56,162 nucleotides of DNA from JABHQR01 sp043812455 (GCA_043812455.1 JBDRMB010000015.1:1-56162), one strand, 5' to 3'; numbered from the stretch's first letter, positions 16,750 to 24,830 are shown. The notes: generated from the letters alone by a model not told the origin. Numbers and translations are program-made.

Positions 16750-17349
16750 TTATCTTAATTCAACAATAGGAATGTTTCCAAATCCATGTTCTCCTAATAT
16801 CTGTCTTGCTCTTTCAAGATAAGGTCCATTAACTGCAACTTGCTGTAAGTATTCTAAACTAACTTCTTTCGGGACTTCTATTGTATTAAAAGAATCTATA
16901 CTAACCTGAACACTTGGCCTTATGATACTTTTAGGAATATTAACTTCTAATAAAGCACCAATTCTCCCTTCCTCACTAGTACCCACATAAGCAGCTGCAG
17001 TGGAACGCTCACATGCAAGATATATAAACAAGATTCTATTTAATTCTCTATAATCAGATCTTTCTTCGATACTAATTGAATGCATTCCATATAATTGGAC
17101 AATGTCAGCTAGGGCTTCATCGTTTGCTAATACTTCATCAAGTTGAATACCGATGTCTCCCCTTAGAGTTCCATGTTCATGACTGACTCTTGCAGCTTTA
17201 GCAAATTTTTCTGTAAGAGAATCATACCTTTTCTTTTCCATAAACCAAATTTTGTCATTACCTCTATTATAATAAGCAACTATAGCTCCTTGTCTAGCTA
17301 TTCCTTCTAGATTCCTTGTTCCATGATATGCTTTGATTAGTTCTGTCAT
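16750..17349 (-). CDS. Hypothetical protein, possibly ADP-ribosyltransferase-like fold
   Basis: This 199-residue protein is not firmly recognised. Its pattern recalls the ADP-ribosyltransferase fold: AYHGTRNLEGIARQGAI (His strand and helix), FIYLACERSTAAAYVG (Tyr in a helix after a strand) and GALLEVNIP (a later strand with Glu). That is an H-Y-E-like arrangement as in KptA or PARP-like enzymes. The start overlaps the end of the upstream gene by four bases (ATGA), so the two are coupled. If the fold is right, it could modify protein or nucleic acid or act as a toxin. Confidence 0.6.
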   Translation of the reverse strand: MTELIKAYHGTRNLEGIARQGAIVAYYNRGNDKIWFMEKKRYDSLTEKFAKAARVSHEHGTLRGDIGIQLDEVLANDEALADIVQLYGMHSISIEERSDYRELNRILFIYLACERSTAAAYVGTSEEGRIGALLEVNIPKSIIRPSVQVSIDSFNTIEVPKEVSLEYLQQVAVNGPYLERARQILGEHGFGNIPIVELR

Positions 17350-18323
17350 TTTCTACTTCTTCCCCTCACCAAATCAGCTTCCAAATAACAACCATTTCTT
17401 TCAGCAATCCCAGCTTTCAAAATAACTGGCTCATAATTACCTAAAAAACCCTTATGACCTTCAATATTCATCCCATGTTCACTAGGGTGTATAACTCTAA
17501 TCCTCCTATAATCATGTTCCCTACCCCATTGCATAACTTTATTCAATACAAATCTCCTTGGACTCATTCCTAATTCATTTCCTAAACGAGAGTACTTTCT
17601 TTCATTTTCTAATTTCATTTGTTTTCCCTGTTCAGAATTTGCTCTTATTGGATCATGATAACCAAATCTCTTTCCTTGGATTGTCATAACATAAATATCT
17701 TTTTTAGCCCCATCAAGAAAAAAACTTACTTTTGCAATATATCCATTAGCACTGCTTACATGTCTTTCATCTCTTTTTGCTAATAAACACGCAATACCAA
17801 AATAATCATCAGTAACACCCATTACCAGTTCTAATTTTGTATTTCCTTCAGTATCAACAGAGCCAAATTCTTTGATAATATTCCTCCATGAATCATTAGT
17901 CTCATGAATAATTCGGCTATTTGTGTCGAACCTTTGAACAACATCCTCTAATGAAGGTTGAATTAATCCATGAAGTAAAAAATGTGGGTAACATAATTCA
18001 TTTGCATCTTCAGGAAATGGTTCAGCAAACCTTTCCATAGCCTGAGCTGTTGCGTTTGCATATTCTTTTGGAGAAACAGATTCTTCTAAATGTTCATATG
18101 CTCTTCTGAATAATTGCATTACCAATAGGGTATTATAACCAAAACGGATACCTATTGACTCCCTATTTAAAATTCCAGTTCCTGATTTTAAACACAAAGT
18201 TCCACTAACTGAAGAATCGTTGGCTGTCCACTCATTTAGTTTAAACCATTCCTCTGGTTTATTTGAATCTATTAAATATTCTTCAACTTTATCTGCAAAT
18301 CTTTGAGTATTTATTTTTACCAT
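17346..18323 (-). CDS. Hypothetical protein in RHH-led cluster
   Basis: This 325-residue soluble protein is not recognised. It has no signal peptide or membrane helix. A C-terminal stretch RRIRVIHPSEHGM...GHKGFLGNYEPVI looks like the end of a small alpha/beta domain. It is followed with ATGA overlap by the possible ADP-ribosyltransferase-like gene and preceded by a ribbon-helix-helix gene on the same strand. The compact layout resembles a toxin-antitoxin or defence cassette, but nothing in this protein itself proves that. Confidence 0.75.
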   Translation of the reverse strand: MVKINTQRFADKVEEYLIDSNKPEEWFKLNEWTANDSSVSGTLCLKSGTGILNRESIGIRFGYNTLLVMQLFRRAYEHLEESVSPKEYANATAQAMERFAEPFPEDANELCYPHFLLHGLIQPSLEDVVQRFDTNSRIIHETNDSWRNIIKEFGSVDTEGNTKLELVMGVTDDYFGIACLLAKRDERHVSSANGYIAKVSFFLDGAKKDIYVMTIQGKRFGYHDPIRANSEQGKQMKLENERKYSRLGNELGMSPRRFVLNKVMQWGREHDYRRIRVIHPSEHGMNIEGHKGFLGNYEPVILKAGIAERNGCYLEADLVRGRSRK

Positions 18324-18327
18324 ATTC

Positions 18328-18384
18328 TTAAACCAAATTCTCTTCTACTTTCAGTTCCTCTACTATTGGTTGTTGTTCTGTCAT
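18328..18384 (-). CDS. Possible micro-ORF between RHH gene and 325-residue gene
   Basis: An 18-codon frame (MTEQQPIVEELKVEENLV) starts with ATG overlapping the RHH stop codon (ATGA) and ends four bases before the next ATG. The overlap fits translational coupling, but the peptide is very short and may only be a spacer in the mRNA. Confidence 0.3.
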   Translation of the reverse strand: MTEQQPIVEELKVEENLV

Positions 18385-18512
18385 TCTTCCAAATACCTCA
18401 TCAACGCAATCTCAACTAAGTGTGATCTGTTTCTAAGCATTCTATCTTTTAGCCGATCATCTAACTTAGAAATTAATTCTTCATCTACTGATACACTTAG
18501 TTTCTTCTTCAT
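18381..18512 (-). CDS. Ribbon-helix-helix DNA-binding protein
   Basis: This 43-residue protein fits the minimal RHH fold: a basic start and one beta strand (KKKLSVSVDEEL), a helix (ISKLDDRLKDRM), a turn RNRS and a second helix (HLVEIALMRYLEE). RHH dimers pair their strands in the DNA major groove and often regulate their own operons as antitoxins. It is first in a tight minus-strand cluster with two unknown genes and probably controls them. Confidence 0.75.
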   Translation of the reverse strand: MKKKLSVSVDEELISKLDDRLKDRMLRNRSHLVEIALMRYLEE

Positions 18513-18677
18513 TCTTACTACTTTGTGGGACAATTTCTTATTTTTTTATAAATCTTTTGAGGACTTTACTACGCAGGAGTAATAATTTAGGTGAAGTAAA
18601 TAAAATCCCCTGTCCATTCCAAAATAAGCTTTCTACCGACAAAGTATTTTTAAAATCTAGAAGCACTTAGCTCAGTA

Positions 18678-19400
18678 ATGGGGACAAAGAGTAGTATTAT
18701 GGGGAAAAGGGTGTTAAGTTCTAGTTCTTGGGCAACTGTTGATAAATTTGATTCTCAAACTGAAGAACAAATCAAGAAAGAACTGATTCTAGGCTTTACT
18801 GAAGAGGGTGATTTAGTCTTTGACCCCTTTTTGGGTAACGGAGAAACTTTGTATGCTTGTCATAACCTTAACAGAAATGGGATCTCTTTAACTGACAATA
18901 ATGAAAAGTTTCACAGTATTAGTGAAGAAATCAAACGTTTAGAAAGTCAGTTACAATTAGGAGAATTTGGTGCCAAACTGAAAAGTAAACAATTGTTGCT
19001 GAAGAGTAAGTTAAAAGATTTTGATTATCTCTGGCAACAGTATAAGTTGCCTGAATTAAGTGTGGTTGTTTCATTTTTGCCTAACTGGAAAGTTTTGACC
19101 AATTTATCTGAGCAGGTTTATCCAGGACAAGGTTTTACAGTAATGCAATTTCTGGAAAAAGTTTTTACTGGAGTTAAGGAAAAGTTACGCTCTGGTACTT
19201 ATCTTTTGATTTTGCTGGAAAACGAATATCAAGATGGTAAATATCTAAATTATTCTAGCGAATTTATTGCTATGATGCAACAGCATTACCAATTGAAGGG
19301 TGAAAAGGTTATTGGTGTAACTTCGAAAGCTAGTAATGTCTTGAAGAATATGTTAGTTACTCACAAGAATTTGTTGGTGTTTAGGAAGATTGAGATTTAA
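18678..19400 (+). CDS. DNA methyltransferase-like protein with degenerate catalytic motif
   Basis: 240 residues. The N-terminal part has the S-adenosylmethionine-binding motif of N4/N6 DNA methylases, DLVFDPFLGNGETLYACHNLNRNGI. After a charged helix the second half follows the methylase layout to a typical ending, KNLLVFRKIEI. The expected catalytic (D/N/S)PP(Y/F/W) should sit in LSVVVSFLPNW, where it is not preserved. The protein may be a non-catalytic relative or have changed chemistry. Upstream is a T/A-rich stretch TATTTTTAAAA that could be its promoter. Confidence 0.6.
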   Translation: MGTKSSIMGKRVLSSSSWATVDKFDSQTEEQIKKELILGFTEEGDLVFDPFLGNGETLYACHNLNRNGISLTDNNEKFHSISEEIKRLESQLQLGEFGAKLKSKQLLLKSKLKDFDYLWQQYKLPELSVVVSFLPNWKVLTNLSEQVYPGQGFTVMQFLEKVFTGVKEKLRSGTYLLILLENEYQDGKYLNYSSEFIAMMQQHYQLKGEKVIGVTSKASNVLKNMLVTHKNLLVFRKIEI

Positions 19401-19408
19401 GTAATAGT

Positions 19409-20044
19409 TTAATACTCAATCCCTCGCCTAGCCATCACTCCTTTGTCGAAATAATGTTTCTCTGCTTTCATCTCTGTAACTAAGTCAGCATTCTCTAGAA
19501 CTTCTATTGGTGCACCTCGACCGGTAAGGATCAGTTCAACGTCATCGGGTTTGTTGGCCATAAGGTTCAACACAAGTTCTACATTCAGAAATCCTAAACT
19601 AACTGCAGTATTGATCTCGTCCAGTACCACAACTTGATAATTTCCAGACATAACTACCTCTAAAGTTTTCTTGAACGCTTCTTCAACATAATCTCTTTGA
19701 ATAGCGTCATTTAAGAAACAGTACCGGCAAGTGCCACATTCGATATCTTCCCGAATATAATCAAAAAGTTTTTTGTTTTTATCTTCTTCACTTAAACTAA
19801 AAAAACCTTGAATCTTGAGTTGTTTCTGCTGCTTGATGCATGGTCTGCCAAATTGCATGATCTCAAAGTTTGGTAAGAAGTTTTTGGAAGCTACATATTC
19901 ACCTGTGTAAGCGCCACCTTTCATGTATTGGATCATGAAAACATTAAATCCTTGGCCAACGGCACGTAAAGATAATCCTAGAGAAGCAGTAGTTTTACCT
20001 TTTCCATCTCCAGTGTATACATGCACTAGCCCCTTCTTTTTCAT
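19409..20044 (-). CDS. cobA: Cob(I)alamin adenosyltransferase (CobA/BtuR type)
   Basis: This 211-residue enzyme adds the adenosyl group to cob(I)alamin. The ATP-binding P-loop is unmistakable, VHVYTGDGKGKTTASLGL, and VVVLDEINTAVSLGFL and ILTGRGAP match the family. An insertion near residues 100-115 carries CGTCRYC, three cysteines that could bind metal and are not typical. The gene starts 9 bases after nrdJ on the same strand, so the reductase and the enzyme making its cofactor are cotranscribed. Confidence 0.93.
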   Translation of the reverse strand: MKKKGLVHVYTGDGKGKTTASLGLSLRAVGQGFNVFMIQYMKGGAYTGEYVASKNFLPNFEIMQFGRPCIKQQKQLKIQGFFSLSEEDKNKKLFDYIREDIECGTCRYCFLNDAIQRDYVEEAFKKTLEVVMSGNYQVVVLDEINTAVSLGFLNVELVLNLMANKPDDVELILTGRGAPIEVLENADLVTEMKAEKHYFDKGVMARRGIEY

Positions 20045-20053
20045 ACCTAAACC

Positions 20054-22087
20054 TCATAAATTTTTACTCAATACCTGCCCGTCTTTACTTCCGTCCCGAT
20101 ATATTGTAATCCCTTTACATCCTAACTGATAAGCTAACAAGAAAACTTCTCGGACATCTTCAACAGTAGCATAGTACGGAAAATTAACAGTCTTAGAAAC
20201 AGCATTGTCTACATGTTTCTGGAACGTAGCTTGCATCTTGACATGATCTTCAGGAGTTAAGTCCATTGCTGTTAAAAATATTTTTTTAACATGATCTGGA
20301 ACTTCGTCAATATTCTGTACTGAACCTTGCTGAGCAATTTTTCTCATCAGATCTTCATTGTAAAATCCTTCTTCTTTGGCAATCTGTTCGAATAACGGAT
20401 TGATCTCTAACATTTCAAATTGTGAAGTTTTACGTAAGAATGATAATGCAAACAAAGGTTCAATGCTAGGTGAGCAAGAAGCAATTATTGATACTGTTCC
20501 GGTTGGCGAAATTGTTGTTCGGCAAGCGTTACGCAATCTATAAACCTCTTGATTGTTATCATAAACTGAACCTTGGTAATTTGGAAATAATCCTCTGGTT
20601 TTTGCTAAATTACATGAAGCAGCCCGCGCTTCATCGTTAATCAAACGCATTACTTTGTCAGCAGTTTCAATTGCTTCTTCAGAATTGTATGGTACTTTCA
20701 TTTTAATTAACAGATCTGCCCAGCCCATCACTCCTAAACCCACTTTTCTGTTACCGTTAATTATCCTAGCGGTTTCAGCTAAAGGTACAACATTAAATTC
20801 AGTAGCATTATCTAAGAAATGAATTGCATTGTGGACAGTACGTTTAAGTTTGTGCCAATCAATCACCATAGCATTTTTTTCTAAATCTTTAATAACGTGG
20901 TTGGATAAATTAATTGAACCTAAAATTACTGATTCATAAGGCAACAGTGGTTGTTCTCCGCAAGGACTTGTAGTTTCAATTTCACCTAATTTAGGTGTGG
21001 GATTACTTCGAGGACTGTTAATTCTGTTTAAGAACACTATTCCCGGGTCACCATTTTTCCAGGCCATAGTTGCAATCAGGTCTAAAGTTCGTTTGGCGTT
21101 AAGTTTTCCTACTACTTGGCCATTACGTGGATTGATTAGTTCATAATTTTCTTCTTTCTCAAGAGCGTCCATGAACTGTTCAGTAATTCCCACTGAAAGA
21201 TTATAATTAGTAATGATGTCTTGGCTTTCTTTACAGGTTATAAAATCTAAAATGTCAGGATGGTCAACACACAAAATTGCCATGTTGGCTCCACTTCTTC
21301 TTCCACCTTGTTTAATCTCTCCTATAGCTTTGTCAAATATTTTTAAGAAAGCTAACGGTCCAGAAGCCACACCATGCATTTTGTTAACTACATCACCCCT
21401 AGGTCTGATTCTAGAGAATGAAAAGCCAGTACCGCCGCCACGGCGATGGATTATTGCAGCATGTTTTAGCGAAGTGAAAATTCCTTCAGTAGTATCATCT
21501 AATGGCAAAGAAAATACTGAAGATAATTGACCATTTTCTGTACCTGCATTCATTAACAAAGGTGAATTTGGTATAAATTCAAGAGAAGTCATCATCCTGA
21601 AGAATTTCTCTTTCGCATCTTCAACGTTGCCCCCAAAATGGATTTCAGCAGAAGCTATATGATTAGCTACCCGTTCAAACATTTCTTTTGGTGTTTCTAC
21701 AGTCCGGCCATTTTCGTCTTTCAATAAATATCTAGCTTCAATTACTTTGAAGGCGTTCAGTCCTAACTTACAATCGTCAATGATACCTGCTCGAGATTTA
21801 GCTTCTCGGACTTCTTTTCGTTTCTGTCGGTAAAGAATAAAACTTTTAGCAGTACTTGTTTGACCTTCTTCAATTAAAACTTTTTCAATGGTATCTTGAA
21901 CAGTTTCCATGTCAATGATTTCTTGATCAGCAATGTAAAGATAATCTTGTACTAAGCCAGAAAGGTCTTTAGCAAGCTCGTAATCATTACCACCCACTGA
22001 TTGAATAGCCTTAAAAATAGCAGAAGTAATCTTTTCTGGATCGAAATCTACCAATTCTCCGTTTCTAGTTCTTACTTTTGGTGGCAT
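20054..22087 (-). CDS. nrdJ: Adenosylcobalamin-dependent ribonucleotide reductase, lacking redox cysteines
   Basis: 677 residues. An ATP-cone (1-90) precedes the class II catalytic barrel: NSPLLMNAG, RRGGGTGFSFSRIRP, SGANMAIL, SPCGEQPL (thiyl-radical Cys376), NRKVGLGVMGWADLL and SPTGTVSIIA. The two barrel cysteines that normally reduce substrate are absent: LSSVFSLPL has Val191 where LSxCFVLP is usual, and LLPYESVILGSINL has Val387 for Cys. The protein stops after GITIYRDGSKDGQVLSKNL, without the C-terminal Cys-rich swinging tail. It keeps what is needed to start the radical but lacks the dithiol relay. cobA follows immediately. No cobalamin riboswitch-like structure is seen in the 119 bases upstream. 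Confidence 0.93.
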   Translation of the reverse strand: MPPKVRTRNGELVDFDPEKITSAIFKAIQSVGGNDYELAKDLSGLVQDYLYIADQEIIDMETVQDTIEKVLIEEGQTSTAKSFILYRQKRKEVREAKSRAGIIDDCKLGLNAFKVIEARYLLKDENGRTVETPKEMFERVANHIASAEIHFGGNVEDAKEKFFRMMTSLEFIPNSPLLMNAGTENGQLSSVFSLPLDDTTEGIFTSLKHAAIIHRRGGGTGFSFSRIRPRGDVVNKMHGVASGPLAFLKIFDKAIGEIKQGGRRSGANMAILCVDHPDILDFITCKESQDIITNYNLSVGITEQFMDALEKEENYELINPRNGQVVGKLNAKRTLDLIATMAWKNGDPGIVFLNRINSPRSNPTPKLGEIETTSPCGEQPLLPYESVILGSINLSNHVIKDLEKNAMVIDWHKLKRTVHNAIHFLDNATEFNVVPLAETARIINGNRKVGLGVMGWADLLIKMKVPYNSEEAIETADKVMRLINDEARAASCNLAKTRGLFPNYQGSVYDNNQEVYRLRNACRTTISPTGTVSIIASCSPSIEPLFALSFLRKTSQFEMLEINPLFEQIAKEEGFYNEDLMRKIAQQGSVQNIDEVPDHVKKIFLTAMDLTPEDHVKMQATFQKHVDNAVSKTVNFPYYATVEDVREVFLLAYQLGCKGITIYRDGSKDGQVLSKNL

Positions 22088-22171
22088 TTTACAATAGGTT
22101 TAGTGTTTTTATTATTAAGGGTTGTTTATATAGTTTTTAGTGTTAGAGAGTTTATATCCTAACAAAACCTG

Positions 22172-22183
22172 AAACCTTTAAAA
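22172..22183 (+). promoter_or_regulatory. TATA box for carS
   Basis: CCTTTAAAAACC is centred about 29 bases before the ATG at 22207, predicting a leaderless carS transcript. The 119-base gap is shared with the divergent nrdJ promoter. Confidence 0.5.
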
Positions 22184-22206
22184 ACCCTAAGATTTTCTTT
22201 TCAAAC

Positions 22207-22725
22207 ATGGTTTCAATTATCCTGAAAGCATTGTACTTCTTTTTACCTGCTTATTTTGCTAACATGGCACCAGTCATTTTCAGGAAAATTCCACTGTTGG
22301 GAATTCCAATCTATGAAAAATGGTTTGGAAAGAACAAAACTTGGCGTGGGTTAATTGTTGGAGTACTGTTAGGAACTGGAATCTTCTTTATCCAGAGGTT
22401 GCTTTATACGAATAATCTCATGGCTGATTGGGTTTTGATAGATTATAGTGGATATACTTTCTTACTTGGATTATTGCTAGCTCTGGGAGCAATCTTAGGT
22501 GATATGGTGGAAAGTTATTTCAAACGTAAGAAAGGTCTTAAACCGGGCAAACCTTGGATTCCATGGGACCAGTTAGATTTTGTGCTAGGGGCTATTATCT
22601 TATCAGCATTTGTTTATGTGCCAGATATTCTAGTGATTGTAATCTTGTTATTGATCAGCCCTTTATTACACATTTTAGTGAACCATATCGCTTATTGGTT
22701 GAAAATTAGAAAGAGTAGGTATTAG
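22207..22725 (+). CDS. carS: CDP-archaeol synthase
   Basis: This 172-residue multi-pass membrane enzyme transfers CMP from CTP to unsaturated archaetidic acid, making the activated precursor of archaeal phospholipids. Motifs of the family (formerly DUF46) are clear: YFANMAPVIF, FGKNKTWRG near residue 45, GAILGDMVESYFKRKKGLKPGKPW and PWDQLDFVLGA. Length is normal. Convergent neighbour 22788-23369 encodes a CDP-alcohol phosphotransferase that could use its product. Confidence 0.95.
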   Translation: MVSIILKALYFFLPAYFANMAPVIFRKIPLLGIPIYEKWFGKNKTWRGLIVGVLLGTGIFFIQRLLYTNNLMADWVLIDYSGYTFLLGLLLALGAILGDMVESYFKRKKGLKPGKPWIPWDQLDFVLGAIILSAFVYVPDILVIVILLLISPLLHILVNHIAYWLKIRKSRY

Positions 22726-22787
22726 GATTTAAGTAGTAATTATGTTTGACTTGTTTTACTAAGTTTTTCTTTACTTTCTTTTTGAAC

Positions 22788-23369
22788 TCACTTCTCTTTA
22801 CTCATCCTAACCCGAGCAATCATATAATTAAATTGCATTATCAAAGAATATAGAGATAGTACTCCAACAGTCAAATAAGCAAGAGTGGCAATTATAACTG
22901 GACCCATCCAGTAACCTAATACTAAAATTAATACACAAGTTGTCCTTGAAAAAATTACCGGCAATTGTCTTCTGCTGCCAAAATACAATGCTTGTGTCAA
23001 CAGGAAGAAAGTAATTACTAATACTACATAATAATCCTGCAAGAAAAAGGCAATCTTGATTAACATTGCCAGATTAACAAGTCTGTCTGAGATTAAATCA
23101 TAATATTTACCGAATGTGGTTTCTTTACCAGCTGCCCGGGCCATGACGCCGTCTAACCCATCTGAAAATAAGTGTACCAAAACTAGAACTACGAAGGCAA
23201 TATAATTAGTAAACAGGAAATAAGCAGCTGCCAGACCAGTTAATAACGAAATGGTAGTCATTAAGTTTGGATGAATTTTTAGTTTCAAGAATAGTTTAGC
23301 TATCGGCATCATGTATTTATCTCTGATCTTCCTAGTGCCACGAACTAACCACTTTCTAAATTTATCCAT
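22788..23369 (-). CDS. CDP-alcohol phosphatidyltransferase family protein
   Basis: This 193-residue membrane protein carries the full family motif DGxxAR(8x)Gxxx DxxxD: DGVMARAAG, then GKYYDLISDR, spread over residues 72-94, plus about five hydrophobic helices. Such enzymes join a CDP-activated lipid to a polar alcohol. With the converging CDP-archaeol synthase gene it probably makes an archaeal phospholipid head group; which one (inositol phosphate, serine or glycerol phosphate) cannot be read. Confidence 0.9.
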   Translation of the reverse strand: MDKFRKWLVRGTRKIRDKYMMPIAKLFLKLKIHPNLMTTISLLTGLAAAYFLFTNYIAFVVLVLVHLFSDGLDGVMARAAGKETTFGKYYDLISDRLVNLAMLIKIAFFLQDYYVVLVITFFLLTQALYFGSRRQLPVIFSRTTCVLILVLGYWMGPVIIATLAYLTVGVLSLYSLIMQFNYMIARVRMSKEK

Positions 23370-23408
23370 GAGTAAAGTATATAAAGAAACAGTATAAAAA
23401 AGTTACTG

Positions 23409-24134
23409 ATGAAAAGCTTGTTTATTGAGACTAAGTATGAAGGAAAATTAGATCTATCTGGAGATGTAGCCAAAGAGTTAGTTAGCAAACTTCCAGAGCA
23501 GTTAGTTCTAGCTGCTAGTTTACAGTATCTAGAACAATTAGACGAATTAAAATCTTATCTGGAACAAAATGGTAAGAAAGTTATCTTATTCCAGAGCTTG
23601 CACAGCAAGTATCCTGGCCAGAGTTTAGGGTGTGATATTCAAAAGTTCGAAATTAAACAACAGGATAATAATCTTGATACTAATCAGGATAAAATAAATT
23701 ATGATGCTTTCTTATACTTAGGTGATGGAATGTTCCATCCGACAGCTTTAGCATACGGTAATGAAAAACCAGTATTTATTTACAATCCATTTGCTCATGA
23801 AGGACAGGAAATTAAAGAACTAGACAAGAATTATTGGGAGAAGGCTAAAAAAAGAAAAAATGCACTCCTTGCAAAATTGATTAGTTCAGATAATATAGGT
23901 GTTCTTGTTACAAGAAAGCCGGGGCAGAACCAAAGCAAAATTGCAGAAGAGTTGAGAGTTAAGTTAGAAGAAAAAGGTAAAAAGGTATTTGTATTTATTG
24001 CAGACAATATTAATATTCTTGGATTGCAAGACTTCAATTTCATTGATGTCTGGGTTAATACTGCTTGTCCAAGAATGGTTGAAGATTTCCCCTGCTTGAA
24101 TTGGCAGGATTTGAAAGAGATTAATTATTTTTAG
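23409..24134 (+). CDS. dph2: Diphthamide synthase subunit Dph2, N-terminally short
   Basis: 241 residues. Dph2 starts diphthamide formation on elongation factor 2 by a non-canonical radical SAM reaction whose 4Fe-4S cluster is held by three cysteines, one per domain. The second site (KYPGQSLGC) and third (WVNTACPRMVEDFP) are seen, with YLGDGMFHPTALAY and GVLVTRKPGQN from the conserved core. The usual N-terminal domain with its GACDV-type cysteine is missing: the protein begins directly with a short strand-helix unit and is about 90 residues shorter than typical archaeal Dph2. No frameshifted N-terminal piece lies in the 39 bases upstream. Confidence 0.85.
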   Translation: MKSLFIETKYEGKLDLSGDVAKELVSKLPEQLVLAASLQYLEQLDELKSYLEQNGKKVILFQSLHSKYPGQSLGCDIQKFEIKQQDNNLDTNQDKINYDAFLYLGDGMFHPTALAYGNEKPVFIYNPFAHEGQEIKELDKNYWEKAKKRKNALLAKLISSDNIGVLVTRKPGQNQSKIAEELRVKLEEKGKKVFVFIADNINILGLQDFNFIDVWVNTACPRMVEDFPCLNWQDLKEINYF

Positions 24135-24277
24135 CGACTATAAAAACAATTTCTAAGAACTTAATTCTACTTGCTTTATTTTCTTTCTTTTTAATTAGTG
24201 AGAACTTCTGGTCATAAATATTTAACTGTTTCTAGACGTTAGCAAAAAATGTTATCGTCGGGCAACTTGTAGAAAGA

Positions 24278-24285
24278 TTTAAATA
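24278..24285 (+). promoter_or_regulatory. TATA box of the lysine-rich protein gene
   Basis: TTTAAATA sits about 95 bases before the ATG, predicting a leader of roughly 65 bases. The leader holds a hairpin AGTCGA-TTTCT-TCGACT (24312-24328) and a strong GGTGAGGTGGTG ribosome site at 24357-24368, as expected for an abundant chromatin protein. Confidence 0.6.
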
Positions 24286-24372
24286 CTATAGAATTTTCTC
24301 TATTCGAGTAATAAGTCGATTTCTTCGACTGAAAAGATAAAAAAATAAAAAAAAAGGTGAGGTGGTGCAGCT

Positions 24373-24801
24373 ATGGCAAATGCCCAAGTTGTAGCAAAGA
24401 CAGGTATTAAGAAAGAATCTGGTTACCTGTACTTTATTGACAAAAACGGTAATGTTTCTCGAGCTAAAATGAGTAGAGCAGGGAGAAAAAAAGGAAAAAC
24501 CAAAAAGGAAGTAGTAGCAAAAGTTGGTGTAAAGAAAGAATCTGGTTACCTATATTTTATTGATAAGAACGGTAACGTCTGCCGAGCAAAAATGGCTCGT
24601 GGTAGAAAAGCTGGTAAAAAGAAAGTAATGAAAAAGAAAGTAGCTAAGAAGAAGGTTGCAAAAAGAAAAGTTGCTAAGAAGAAAGTAGCTAAAAAGAAAC
24701 CTGCTAAGAAGAAAGTAGCTAAGAAGAAAGTAGCTAAGAAAAAAGTAGCTAAAAAGAAACTAGCAAAGAAAAAAGCTGCAGCTAAAAAGAAGAAAAGATA
24801 A
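24373..24801 (+). CDS. Lysine-rich DNA-binding protein with histone H1-like tail
   Basis: 142 residues. Two tandem copies of a ~28-residue unit (residues 6-33 and 47-74) centre on KKESGYLYFIDKNGNV and end RAKM. Residues ~80-142 are an almost pure KKKVA/KKKPA repeat like the tails of histone H1 of trypanosomatids and some bacteria. No signal peptide. The tail should bind DNA without sequence preference; the N-terminal unit may be a small beta zinc-free domain (function not known). Strong promoter and ribosome site suggest high expression. A 38-residue relative of the tail is encoded at 45515-45631. Confidence 0.8.
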   Translation: MANAQVVAKTGIKKESGYLYFIDKNGNVSRAKMSRAGRKKGKTKKEVVAKVGVKKESGYLYFIDKNGNVCRAKMARGRKAGKKKVMKKKVAKKKVAKRKVAKKKVAKKKPAKKKVAKKKVAKKKVAKKKLAKKKAAAKKKKR

Positions 24802-24830
24802 ACTTTCTTTATTTTTTTTTAATTTGCTTA
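24802..24830 (+). terminator. T-rich terminator of the lysine-rich protein gene
   Basis: Runs of T (including ten in a row) follow the stop codon directly, the usual archaeal termination signal. Confidence 0.45.

Noticed and set aside
22088..22206. Cobalamin riboswitch before nrdJ
   Set aside because: The 119-base gap is too short and AT-rich, with no B12-box-like sequence or multi-stem fold on the nrdJ strand.
24601..24790. CRISPR-like or satellite repeat in the AAGAAAGTAGCT tract
   Set aside because: It is the coding sequence of the KKKVA tail, in frame throughout. No CRISPR array or cas gene is seen anywhere in the window.
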